A stretch of 64,000 bases of DNA from Hymenobacter sp. YC55 (GTDB taxonomy: Bacteria > Bacteroidota > Bacteroidia > Cytophagales > Hymenobacteraceae). A program made the position numbers and the translations under genes. Below are positions 1 through 7,417 of the stretch, piece after piece; position 1 is the first letter of the stretch; every line of letters starts with the position of its first letter. Under the pieces are notes generated by a model. The model was not told where the DNA came from. It did not search any database and worked only from the letters and a program-made list of their open reading frames with translations. Where the stretch lies: the NCBI RefSeq assembly GCF_029433095.1, contig NZ_JARNTX010000001.1, forward strand, positions 3,038,001 to 3,102,000, given 5' to 3'.

Positions 1-309
1 GAGGTAACGGTTGCCGTAATCCGCGACAAGCGCCCGGAGTTCTGCAACGTCTTCGCTTTCAGTTCGCCCGAAGATTTGATTTACTACACCATTCTGGTGA
101 TGCAGGAGTTGCAGCTCAACCCCGACCAGGACCCCGTAGTGGTGTGGGGCGACTTGATGCATGACTCTGAACTGTTCACCATCCTGCGCAAGTACATTCG
201 CTATATCAAGTTCGGTAACCGCCCCTTCGATCTAAGCTACAGCTACCGCCTTAATGAATTGTTCGAATACCGCTTCTTCGAGCTCTACAGCCTTCATCTA
301 TGCGAGTAA
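1..309 (+). CDS. DUF3822 family protein, C-terminal part
   Basis: An open frame enters from the left edge and ends at the TAA at 307-309, giving the last 102 residues of a protein whose start lies outside the window. The segment (PEDLIYYTILVMQEL, then a stretch like VVWGDLMHDSELF, ending FELYSLHLCE) resembles the C-terminus of DUF3822 proteins. These have an actin/ASKHA-like fold and in Bacteroidota are usually encoded next to coaD, as here. Their function is not known. In many relatives the 16S rRNA methyltransferase gene rsmD lies between the two genes, but only 88 bp separate them here. The family call rests on the sequence feel of the tail plus the neighbour. Confidence 0.75.
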   Translation, partial: EVTVAVIRDKRPEFCNVFAFSSPEDLIYYTILVMQELQLNPDQDPVVVWGDLMHDSELFTILRKYIRYIKFGNRPFDLSYSYRLNELFEYRFFELYSLHLCE

Positions 310-397
310 CGGAGTTTGCGGAGTAATCAAGGAATACTGTTCAACGAATACGAGCCACTGAGTTAGGTTGCAACTCAACTACTACTCCTACTTCCCT

Positions 398-862
398 ATG
401 CGCATCGCTCTGTTCCCTGGTTCCTTCGACCCGTTCACCAACGGCCACTTGGATGTGGTGCGGCGCGGCGCGGACCTATTCGATGAAATTATCATTGCCA
501 TCGGCAACAATAGTAGCAAGACCCGCTATTTGCCCGTGGAGCAGATGATAGCCATGATTGAGGAAGTGTTTCGCGAAGAGCCGCGCGTGTCAGTGCGGGC
601 CTACAAAGGCCTTACCGCCGACTTTGCCCGGGAGGTTGGGGCCCGCTACCTGCTACGCGGCCTGCGCAACACCACCGATTTCGAATACGAAAACACCATT
701 GCGCAAGCCAACCGCCACGTCAACCCAGAGCTGGAAACGGTCTTCCTGATTACTTCTCCCGCACTTGCTGCCATCAGCAGCACGATTATTCGGGAAATTC
801 ACCGTTTCGGTGGCAACGTTAATAGCTTCGTTCCATTTGAATTGCCGCCATTCCAAAGCTAG
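398..862 (+). CDS. coaD: Phosphopantetheine adenylyltransferase
   Basis: This 154-residue protein is the expected length for bacterial PPAT, which transfers AMP from ATP to 4'-phosphopantetheine, the fourth step of coenzyme A synthesis. The nucleotidyltransferase signature is complete: GSFDPFTNGH at residues 8-17 carries the T/HxGH motif, RGLRNTTDFEYE at about 87-98 is the substrate-binding segment, and ISSTIIR near residue 125 is the C-terminal ISSTxxR motif. I chose the ATG at 398 because MRIALFPGSFDP is the canonical N-terminus; an upstream in-frame TTG at 368 would add ten unsupported residues. It lies 88 bp after the DUF3822 gene on the same strand and converges on the NUDIX gene, with a long hairpin between them. 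Confidence 0.97.
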   Translation: MRIALFPGSFDPFTNGHLDVVRRGADLFDEIIIAIGNNSSKTRYLPVEQMIAMIEEVFREEPRVSVRAYKGLTADFAREVGARYLLRGLRNTTDFEYENTIAQANRHVNPELETVFLITSPALAAISSTIIREIHRFGGNVNSFVPFELPPFQS

Positions 863-879
863 CCACGCAATAATTATAG

Positions 880-937
880 AGCCACAACGAGAAGGGGCGT
901 ACCAATTGTATTTGGCACGCCCCTTCTCGTTGTGGCT
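880..937. terminator. Long perfect hairpin between convergent genes
   Basis: A 21-bp perfectly complementary stem (880-900 with 917-937) with a 16-nt loop lies between the convergent ends of coaD and the NUDIX gene. There is no clear T-tract on either side, but the position suggests a shared bidirectional terminator or 3'-end stabiliser. Confidence 0.75.
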
Positions 938-947
938 TATTGCAATG

Positions 948-1634
948 TTAGTTCTTGATCGAATGACCCGCCATTTCGCTTAGGTAATGGCGCATCACTA
1001 GTGCAATGCTGGCATACGACGATTCTAGAACCGTCAGCGCCTCTTGGGGCGTCATCCAGCGCACTTCTTCAATGTATTCTTCGGCTTGGGGCTTCATCAA
1101 CGTGTCGTCGAGGCAGCGCATCACGTACCAGTTGGTTTTCTTAAGGATCTTGTTGCCGTTGTAGGCATAGGAATGCCACGTGCTCGGCAATTTGTCGCCA
1201 AGCTCTACTTTGATGTTGCATTCCTCTTCGACCTCGCGCAAAGCGCCAAGACCAGGATCTTCTTCTTTTTTGAGCTTGCCTTTCGGCAAATCCCATTTGC
1301 CTAACCGGTAGATCATCAGCACCTTACCTTGTTTCACCACGAGGCCACCGGCGGCCTTCACGATGCGAAACTGGTCTTTTAGGTGCAGGATAAGGCGGCT
1401 TTTTTTGCGCGCCAGCATGGTCAGAGAAGTTAGCTTCTTCAGCTTTTTCACTTCCATGAGCCGCAGCAGCCGGTCCACGAACACATCCGTGACGTCGCGC
1501 ACTAGAACGTCACCTACTAGATCCTTGGAGGTAAACTCGTCTTCCGGATTCAGAATCAGGTCGTACTTGTGCTTGTACACTTTATCGCTGTTCTTCTTGA
1601 TGATCAGCGGAATATCGTTGATGAAGACGTTCAT
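948..1634 (-). CDS. NUDIX hydrolase
   Basis: A 228-residue NUDIX-superfamily hydrolase, expected to cleave a nucleoside diphosphate linked to another moiety. The complete Nudix box is visible (G-x5-E-x7-REVEEECNI, beginning GKLKKEE), preceded by AAGGLVVKQGKVLMIYRLGKWDLPKG. About 120 residues lie N-terminal to the Nudix domain, beginning MNVFINDIPL, and look like a separate small domain seen in Bacteroidota homologues. I chose the ATG at 1634: the open frame extends to 1811, but those extra 59 residues do not look like conserved protein. Substrate cannot be read from the sequence. It is convergent with coaD. Confidence 0.9.
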   Translation of the reverse strand: MNVFINDIPLIIKKNSDKVYKHKYDLILNPEDEFTSKDLVGDVLVRDVTDVFVDRLLRLMEVKKLKKLTSLTMLARKKSRLILHLKDQFRIVKAAGGLVVKQGKVLMIYRLGKWDLPKGKLKKEEDPGLGALREVEEECNIKVELGDKLPSTWHSYAYNGNKILKKTNWYVMRCLDDTLMKPQAEEYIEEVRWMTPQEALTVLESSYASIALVMRHYLSEMAGHSIKN

Positions 1635-1929
1635 CGCGGGGTAATCTGGAGGGGTACAAACAATGAGAAATACAGGACACGGCCCGCTGCAAAGCACAAC
1701 ATAAATCTTCGCAAACGAAAGTGCAAGGTGAACGGCAAGATACGGGCTACTGTCAGTTGAGTTGTTAGACGAGGCGAGAAGAGGAAATTGCGCGATACGA
1801 AACCAGTGCACTACGTAGGCTATTCAAACAAGTAAAAGCTTGCTCTACTGGCCTGAAATGCATCAACACAACAGTAAAATCCTTGTTTCACGGTCTTTAC
1901 TATTTCCTGCCCTCTCCTACCTTCGCCTG

Positions 1930-2424
1930 ATGAAGAAAATCGGCTTGCTCTCCGACACCCATAGCTACCTCGACGAACGAATTCTGCACCACTTGAGCGG
2001 CTGCGACGAAATATGGCACGCCGGCGACTTTGGAATTGCGGCCGTCGCGGAGCAGCTCGCGGAGGTGGCGCCGCTGCGCGGCGTCTACGGCAACATCGAT
2101 GGCCGCGACGTGCGCGACACCCAGCCGCTGGTGCAAGCTTTCGATATAGAGGGCTTACGGGTGCTAATGACGCATATTGGGGGCTATCCGGGGCACTACA
2201 GTCCGGCTGCGCGGCCTTTACTTCAGCAAGAGCGCCCTGGCCTGTTCATCAGTGGGCATTCGCACATCCTCAAGGTTATGCCCGACGCTAAGCTCGGCTT
2301 GCTGCACCTTAACCCGGGGGCAGCTGGCCGCCACGGCTTTCACAAAGTCCGTACCATGCTGCGCTTCCAAGTAGCCGATGGCAAAGTGCAGCAGCTTCAG
2401 GTTGTAGAGCTAGGCCCTAAATAA
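1930..2424 (+). CDS. YfcE/MJ0936-type metallophosphoesterase
   Basis: A 164-residue calcineurin-like phosphoesterase of the small YfcE/MJ0936 type, which hydrolyses phosphodiesters in vitro with two bound metals. Metal-ligand motifs occur in order: LSDTHS (D9, H11), HAGDFG, GNID (in place of the usual GNxD/N), THIGG and the C-terminal SGHSH. The ATG at 1930 gives the standard MKKIGLLSDTHS start; the open frame reaches 1840 but the extra 30 residues are not family-like. It appears to be a single-gene unit, followed by a hairpin shared with the convergent small gene at 2584. Confidence 0.92.
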   Translation: MKKIGLLSDTHSYLDERILHHLSGCDEIWHAGDFGIAAVAEQLAEVAPLRGVYGNIDGRDVRDTQPLVQAFDIEGLRVLMTHIGGYPGHYSPAARPLLQQERPGLFISGHSHILKVMPDAKLGLLHLNPGAAGRHGFHKVRTMLRFQVADGKVQQLQVVELGPK

Positions 2425-2489
2425 ACTGTACTTGCCAGGCCGCCCCGTTACAACAGTGCCAGACAGCATCCATGATGGGGCTGGAAATA

Positions 2490-2525
2490 GAAAAGCGTCT
2501 TCCCTTTGCCAGGAAAGACGCTTTC
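2490..2525. terminator. Bidirectional terminator hairpin
   Basis: Stem 2492-2503 pairs with 2512-2524 (AAAGCGTCTT / AAGACGCTTT plus CC/GG, with one bulged base). It sits between the phosphoesterase gene and the convergent 57-residue gene. Confidence 0.7.
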
Positions 2526-2583
2526 ATATGATTCTGACCAAACCCACCGACACCGGGGTCGGGTGTGCCAGAGGATGCGCAGC

Positions 2584-2757
2584 TTAGGCCGCGGCTTCGG
2601 TATTGGTGGTGCCAGTTTTCGAGAAACGGGCTTTCAGTTCTTCGATGTCAACGTTCTTGAGAACGGGAGTCAGCAACAGTTGCTTGATAACGGTTTGCTT
2701 GTTGTTGGCGCGGGCAATGTTCTTGCGGTGCTTGCGCTTCAATCGGGTAACGCTCAT
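2584..2757 (-). CDS. Small basic protein, unknown function
   Basis: A 57-residue protein starting MSVTRLKRKHRKNIARANNK. The first 25 residues are strongly basic (K/R-rich, like a ribosomal or nucleic-acid-binding tail), and the remainder is a short helix-like segment (LLLTPVLKNVDIEELKARF) with a Thr/Ala tail. I do not recognise the family. The ATG at 2757 is preferred over the longer open frame to 2853 because a TAnnTTTG promoter element lies at 2797-2804, inside that longer frame and about 40 bp before this ATG. It is a single gene, divergent from the threonine aldolase gene. Confidence 0.75.
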   Translation of the reverse strand: MSVTRLKRKHRKNIARANNKQTVIKQLLLTPVLKNVDIEELKARFSKTGTTNTEAAA

Positions 2758-2796
2758 TTTTTCCGGGTCGGTTAAGGTCTTTCTGTAAAGGAGGGG

Positions 2797-2804
2797 CAAA
2801 AGTA
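2797..2804 (-). promoter_or_regulatory. Candidate -7 box for the 57-residue gene
   Basis: Read on the minus strand the sequence is TACTTTTG, an exact match to the Bacteroidota -7 consensus TAnnTTTG. It predicts a transcript start about 30-35 bp upstream of the ATG at 2757. No clear -33 TTTG was found. Confidence 0.55.
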
Positions 2805-2855
2805 AGTCATAAATTTGAAACCGGAAAACCTTTCCTCTTTTTACCTTCTCCACTG

Positions 2856-3896
2856 ATGATGAATTCGTTGATTGATTTACGCTCGGATACGGTCACGCGT
2901 CCTACCTCCGCTATGCTGGAGGCTATGTTTAAAGCTCCTGTTGGCGACGACGTATACGAAGAAGACCCCACGGTGCGGGCATTGGAACAAGAAGCTGCCG
3001 CTCGGTTTGGGCTGGAGGCTGGTTTGTTCTGCCCCTCCGGCACCATGACCAACCAGATTGCCATCAAGGCACACACCGAACCGCTGTCGGAAGTGGTGTG
3101 CGAACAAAATTCGCACATCTATCTGTGGGAAGTAGGTGGTATTGCCTTCAACTCAGGAGCTTCGGTGGCGCTGCTGCCGGGCGAACGGGGCCGCCTCACT
3201 GCTGCGCAGGTGGAGGCCGCTATTCGCCCCGTGAATGTGCATTATCCCACTACCAGCCTGATTTCGCTTGAAAATACCCACAACCGGGGCGGGGGCAGCT
3301 GCTACGACTTACACGAGCTGGAAGCTATTGCCGAGGTGGCGCGGCGGCACCGCATTCCGTTGCACCTCGATGGGGCCCGCGTCTTCAACGCCTTGGTATC
3401 TACCGGCCAGCAAGCTGCTGACTATGGCCGCATCTTCGATACTATTTCCGTGTGCTTGTCGAAGGGCCTTGGGGCACCGGTCGGCTCTGTACTATTGGGA
3501 AGCAAGGCGTTTATTCAGAAAACCAAGCGCATCCGTAAGGTACTGGGTGGTGGCATGCGGCAGGCAGGCTACTTGGCGGCCGCGGGTTTGTACGCACTGG
3601 AAAACAACGTAGACCGCCTAGCCGACGACCACCGTCGCGCCAAGCAAATAGAGGCTACCCTGGCCCTTCAGCCCTACGTGGCCGAGGTATTGCCCGTGGA
3701 AACCAACCTCGTCATTTTCCGTTTGCGTCCTGAGATGCCAGCCGAGCAGTTTCTGGCGCGGCTAGAGGAGCAAGGCATCAAAGCGGCCTCGTTTGGTCCC
3801 CAAATGATTCGCTTTGTAACGCACTTGGACGTTGATGATGCCATGACTGCGCGCCTCGAAAACGTGCTAGCAATGGGGCAGGCGGCAGGCAGCTAA
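2856..3896 (+). CDS. ltaE: Low-specificity L-threonine aldolase (PLP-dependent)
   Basis: A 346-residue fold-type I PLP enzyme of the GntG/threonine aldolase family, which splits L-threonine or allo-threonine into glycine and acetaldehyde. The N-terminus LIDLRSDTVTRPT is diagnostic. The PLP-binding lysine is K203 in the SVCLSKGLGAPVGS segment, and HLDGARVFNA carries the cofactor-binding aspartate. Length is normal. Two ATG codons are adjacent (2856 and 2859); either could start. It stands alone, divergent from the small gene and followed by a very long hairpin. Confidence 0.95.
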   Translation: MMNSLIDLRSDTVTRPTSAMLEAMFKAPVGDDVYEEDPTVRALEQEAAARFGLEAGLFCPSGTMTNQIAIKAHTEPLSEVVCEQNSHIYLWEVGGIAFNSGASVALLPGERGRLTAAQVEAAIRPVNVHYPTTSLISLENTHNRGGGSCYDLHELEAIAEVARRHRIPLHLDGARVFNALVSTGQQAADYGRIFDTISVCLSKGLGAPVGSVLLGSKAFIQKTKRIRKVLGGGMRQAGYLAAAGLYALENNVDRLADDHRRAKQIEATLALQPYVAEVLPVETNLVIFRLRPEMPAEQFLARLEEQGIKAASFGPQMIRFVTHLDVDDAMTARLENVLAMGQAAGS

Positions 3897-3942
3897 TGAA
3901 TCTTTCTGCCATACCGGCCTTTCACATTTTAAAGCAATAGCT

Positions 3943-4019
3943 TGGGGCAGAAAATTCTGTGGTAGTCTGGGCGAGCTATTTGCTAACTCGCCCAGACTAC
4001 CACAGAATTTTCTGCCCCA
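3943..4019. repeat. 33-bp perfect inverted repeat (hairpin)
   Basis: The left arm 3943-3975 and right arm 3987-4019 are exactly complementary over 33 bp, with an 11-nt loop CTATTTGCTAA. It lies 47 bp after the threonine aldolase stop codon. No T-tract follows the right arm, so it is not a textbook intrinsic terminator, although an extended 3'-end structure is the simplest explanation. Confidence 0.9.
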
Positions 4020-4113
4020 TGGCTCCCAATAACAGGTGGCTCCTAGTGGCCACTTTCCACAAGTTCGATTGAGCTTGTTGCTATTGCGAGGCAGCTCCTC
4101 TTTTGCCTAGTCA

Positions 4114-5382
4114 ATGGAATTATACAACACCTTTGCCATACTCATTGTGGCCGCCGCAACTTTTGGCTACCTCAATCATCGTTTTTTGCGGCTGCCAGGC
4201 ACAATCGGGCTAATGATACTGGCTTTAGTCTCTTCGCTCATTGCTATCGGGCTAGGCCGGTTGGGAGTGCCGTGGGTGCTAACGGCCAGCCAACTCCTGC
4301 GCGGCCTCGACTTCCACACAATCCTCATGCAGGTGATGCTCAGCTTTCTGCTCTTTGCAGGGGCCATTCACGTGGACGTGCGGGCCTTAGGCCGAGAGTT
4401 GGCGCCAGTACTATCGTTGGCTACGGCAGGCACACTGTTGTCCACTGTACTGGTTGCTATGGCCACGTACTACATTTTTCCGCTATTCGGGCAGCCTATT
4501 GAGTTCATTTATTGCCTGCTGTTTGGCGCCTTGATTTCCCCCACCGACCCTATTGCCGTGCTCGGTATTCTGAAAGAGGCTCGTATTGCTCCAAATCTTG
4601 AAATAAGGATTGTAGGCGAATCGCTGTTTAACGACGGCGTGGCAGTAGTGATATTTGTGAGCTTGTTTCAAATCGCGCAGTTTGGGGCGGAACAGGCTAC
4701 ACCAGCCGTAATCGGTGAGCTATTTTTGCGCGAAGCTGTGGGTGGTATCGTGCTTGGCGCTGCTCTAGGGTATGTCACCTTTTGGGCGTTGCGCTCTATT
4801 GATAACTACAAAGTAGAAGTGCTGCTAACCTTAGCCCTGGTGATGGGCGGCACGGCCTTGGCCACTACCCTGCACACCTCGGGGCCACTGGCCATTGTGG
4901 TAGCGGGCCTAATTGTGGGCAACCAGGGCCGTAAGAAAGGTATGTCCGACTTGACCCGCGAGTATCTAGATAAGTTCTGGGAAGTACTGGATGAGATACT
5001 AAACGCCGTGCTCTTCGTGCTGATTGGCCTGGAAATGCTAGTGCTCAACATCAGCCGCACGACGCTGCTAGTTGGCGCGGTGGCCGTTGTGGTAGTACTG
5101 CTAGCCCGCTTGGTATCGGTAGCTCTCCCCCTGACGTTGCTGAAGAAGTATTACCCGTTCGACCGGCCTACGCTACGGGTGCTCACCTGGGGTGGGCTGC
5201 GCGGCGGTATCTCCGTGGCCCTTGCGTTGTCGCTACCCAATAGCATGCCCCGCGACCTGCTGGTAGGCATCACGTATGTGGTAGTGGTGTTCAGCATTAT
5301 CGCGCAGGGTTTAAGTATTGGCCTGCTAGTAAAGAAACTCGGGCTAAGTACAGATACGTCGCCCGCGGGCGACGGTCATTAG
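4114..5382 (+). CDS. Cation:proton antiporter (CPA1 / NhaP-like)
   Basis: A 422-residue polytopic membrane protein with about 12 hydrophobic segments, of the monovalent cation:proton antiporter 1 family, which exchanges Na+ (or K+) for H+ across the inner membrane. The key ion-binding Asn-Asp pair is present in GESLFNDGVAVV (N173, D174), preceded by ALISPTDPIAV and followed by the conserved TWGGLRGGISVALALS segment near the C-terminus. It ends soon after the last membrane helix, so the long cytosolic tail found in some relatives is absent. Ion preference cannot be read from sequence. It is on the same strand as the phosphatase gene 54 bp downstream. Confidence 0.92.
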   Translation: MELYNTFAILIVAAATFGYLNHRFLRLPGTIGLMILALVSSLIAIGLGRLGVPWVLTASQLLRGLDFHTILMQVMLSFLLFAGAIHVDVRALGRELAPVLSLATAGTLLSTVLVAMATYYIFPLFGQPIEFIYCLLFGALISPTDPIAVLGILKEARIAPNLEIRIVGESLFNDGVAVVIFVSLFQIAQFGAEQATPAVIGELFLREAVGGIVLGAALGYVTFWALRSIDNYKVEVLLTLALVMGGTALATTLHTSGPLAIVVAGLIVGNQGRKKGMSDLTREYLDKFWEVLDEILNAVLFVLIGLEMLVLNISRTTLLVGAVAVVVVLLARLVSVALPLTLLKKYYPFDRPTLRVLTWGGLRGGISVALALSLPNSMPRDLLVGITYVVVVFSIIAQGLSIGLLVKKLGLSTDTSPAGDGH

Positions 5383-5436
5383 CGGCGGCTTAGCACGCAT
5401 AGCCTCGCCCCGCTGTTTTTTCTCGTATCTCTGTTT

Positions 5437-6090
5437 ATGAACCTCTTTGTGATAGGTGATGTACATGGCTGTTTTCACACCTTCGATAAGCTGTTGCAGC
5501 ACTGGCAACCCAACCAAGAACTGTTGGTTCAAACCGGTGATTTAGTGGACCGGGGCAACTTTGCGCCGGAGTGCATAGCGCTAGCCATGGAGCTGGAAGC
5601 GCAATACCCGGGCCGCACCGTGTTTTTGAAAGGCAATCATGAAGCGGCTATGCTTACGCACTATGGTCCGCGTGGCCCCTACCCTCCCTGGCTGGAATGG
5701 GGTGGCCGATCCACGGCCCAGCAGTATACTGGTCGCCGCTCGTTGCTTGTCTCGCATTTAGGGTGGCTTGCTCGTCGGCCGCTGCTCTGGGAAAACGCCC
5801 ATCTGCTTATCAGCCATGCTGGCATTGCCGACACCCCCAATCCGCTCGATGAAGACCATCCCGATGGTATTTTGTGGCGGCGCGGGCCTCTGCTCAACAT
5901 CGGTAAGCGCCAAGTTATTGGCCACACCCCAACCCCTTACGGCGAACCTACTTATGATGCCCAGGCCGATGTACTCAACATTGATACCGGCGCTTATCTT
6001 GGGCAGAACCTAGCCGGGGTCCTGATGTCGCAGACGGGGGATTTTCTCAACGAGTTTCTCGTTCCAGCTTTACCCGTTGATATCAATTAA
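5437..6090 (+). CDS. PPP-type metallophosphoesterase
   Basis: A 217-residue protein of the PPP (serine/threonine phosphatase-like) metallophosphoesterase class. Motifs in order are GDVHGC near residue 7, GDLVDRGNF, KGNHEAAM, a SHAGI segment and VIGHTPT. These supply the two-metal centre seen in lambda-phage phosphatase and bacterial diadenosine tetraphosphatase relatives, so either phosphoprotein or Ap4A hydrolysis is possible. It is a close paralogue of the protein encoded at 32972-33643: both begin with a GDVHGC motif followed by HTF and LLQHW. It follows the antiporter gene by 54 bp and may share its transcript. Confidence 0.9.
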   Translation: MNLFVIGDVHGCFHTFDKLLQHWQPNQELLVQTGDLVDRGNFAPECIALAMELEAQYPGRTVFLKGNHEAAMLTHYGPRGPYPPWLEWGGRSTAQQYTGRRSLLVSHLGWLARRPLLWENAHLLISHAGIADTPNPLDEDHPDGILWRRGPLLNIGKRQVIGHTPTPYGEPTYDAQADVLNIDTGAYLGQNLAGVLMSQTGDFLNEFLVPALPVDIN

Positions 6091-6165
6091 GCTTCAGCAG
6101 CTGTTCACGTAGCTGTCAGGAGGCCCTTGCTGTACCTGCTCGCTCACTGCCGTTCTCATTTGCTT

Positions 6166-6834
6166 ATGCCTTCTGCTCCGCGCAAACCCGCTTTCCCTCC
6201 CACTCTTCCCGCCAGCGACTCTGCGGCCGCCCTCACGCATTTGCGTTCGGCTGATCCGGTGTTAGCAACCATTATCGAACGGGGCCGGCCTATTCAGCCT
6301 TCGGCGCACGAAGACTTATACCTGGCGCTGCTCCGGGCCATTGTCAGTCAGCAGATTTCAACCAAAGCCGCCGCGGCTATCTGGCGCAAAGTACAAGCGC
6401 TGTTTCCGCCCGATGGCTATCCTGAGCCGGCCGCCCTGCTTGCACTCACCGACGAAGACTTGCGCACTGCCGGCTTATCGAGGCAGAAAGCGGGCTACCT
6501 GCGGGCCATTGCCGATTTTGCCCAGCGCGACCAACTCGACCACGCGCACCTAAGCCAGCTTTCCGAAGACGACTTTACCCGTCATCTTACCCAAATAAAA
6601 GGTGTGGGCCGCTGGACTGCCCAAATGCTCCAGATGTTTGCACTCGACCAGCCTGATGTATTTGCCGAGGGCGACTTGGGCGTTCAGAATGCTATGCGCA
6701 AGCATTATGGACTGGAAGAAACCGGCAAAGCCCTGCTCCGCCGCATGACCGAAATTGCGGAGCCCTGGCGTCCGTACCGCTCCTTGGCGTGTAAGTACTT
6801 GTGGCAGTCGTTGGACAATCAGCCTGCCGCTTAG
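6166..6834 (+). CDS. DNA-3-methyladenine glycosylase (AlkA-like, HhH-GPD)
   Basis: A 222-residue base-excision repair glycosylase of the HhH-GPD superfamily, which removes alkylated purines from DNA. The helix-hairpin-helix is IKGVGRWTAQML, and the catalytic aspartate is D170 in FAEGDLGVQNA. An earlier segment, LLRAIVSQQIST, is the usual family signature. The E. coli AlkA N-terminal domain is missing, so this is the short form. I chose the ATG at 6166; the frame can extend to a TTG at 6127, but the extra residues are not conserved-looking. It starts 75 bp after the phosphatase stop. Confidence 0.92.
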   Translation: MPSAPRKPAFPPTLPASDSAAALTHLRSADPVLATIIERGRPIQPSAHEDLYLALLRAIVSQQISTKAAAAIWRKVQALFPPDGYPEPAALLALTDEDLRTAGLSRQKAGYLRAIADFAQRDQLDHAHLSQLSEDDFTRHLTQIKGVGRWTAQMLQMFALDQPDVFAEGDLGVQNAMRKHYGLEETGKALLRRMTEIAEPWRPYRSLACKYLWQSLDNQPAA

Positions 6835-6876
6835 GCAGCGGGGGCACAAGAGTTTGCCGCATATAATAAAGCAGTA

Positions 6877-7074
6877 CTACTCGTCTAGCTCCCCCGACCG
6901 TTTTTGGTCGAAGTATGTCACGACCATGGCTATTACGGCGGCCACATACGGCACACAGAAGCCAAACGCCATCCACCGCCACAACGACCGGTCGTTCATG
7001 TGGGCAATGTAGGCGGTGATTAGCGCCGAGGGAATGCACAGAAAGAGCAGCGCGCAGATGATGTCAATAAGCAT
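6877..7074 (-). CDS. Small two-helix membrane protein
   Basis: A 65-residue protein with two predicted membrane segments (LIDIICALLFLCIPSALITA and a second around MAFGFCVPYVAAVIAMVVTY) joined by a short polar loop containing HMNDRSLWRW, and ending in a charged tail. I do not recognise the family. It lies 25 bp downstream of the zinc-ribbon gene on the same strand and may be cotranscribed with it. Confidence 0.6.
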   Translation of the reverse strand: MLIDIICALLFLCIPSALITAYIAHMNDRSLWRWMAFGFCVPYVAAVIAMVVTYFDQKRSGELDE

Positions 7075-7099
7075 GGAAAAAGGGCACTAAAGGAGGTGG

Positions 7100-7357
7100 C
7101 TAGAGGTACAGGTCAGGAACTTGCCCCAGCTGGTCTGCTAGAAGCCAGCCCTCCGGTTTCAGTTTAGGGTAGAACCATTGGGCGCCGCCAGCTAGCCAAG
7201 CAGCCCGATACTGCCGAGCACTATCAGGCGTGTGGTCTTGGTAGCCGAACTCTGCCCCGCAACACTCGCAGATGCTATGATCCGGCGCGTTTCCGTTTGG
7301 CCCCCAAGGCGACTCATCGTAGTCGAGGCCGCACACACGGCAATACCAGGCAGCCAT
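7100..7357 (-). CDS. Zinc-ribbon protein, unknown function
   Basis: An 85-residue protein with two CxxC knuckles: CRVCG at residues 6-10 and CECCG at 30-34, the latter followed by AEFGYQDH. This resembles a widespread uncharacterised family of short zinc ribbons with the pattern CxVCG...ICxCCGFEFGYDD and a tail resembling yraaWlaxGaqW, also seen here. The likely start is the ATG at 7357; the open frame continues to 7402 but that addition is not family-like. It probably binds one zinc ion; its role is not known. It lies 60 bp downstream of the DUF58 gene on the same strand. Confidence 0.75.
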   Translation of the reverse strand: MAAWYCRVCGLDYDESPWGPNGNAPDHSICECCGAEFGYQDHTPDSARQYRAAWLAGGAQWFYPKLKPEGWLLADQLGQVPDLYL

Positions 7358-7417
7358 CGTTTTGTTATAAAAAATACTATTGCAGCACAAACACCAGCTC
7401 ACGCGGCCATCTTGGTT

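Noticed and set aside
1635..1811. N-terminal extension of the NUDIX protein by 59 residues
   Set aside because: The added segment is Cys/Ser/Pro-rich and unlike the family; the ATG at 1634 gives a conserved-looking start.
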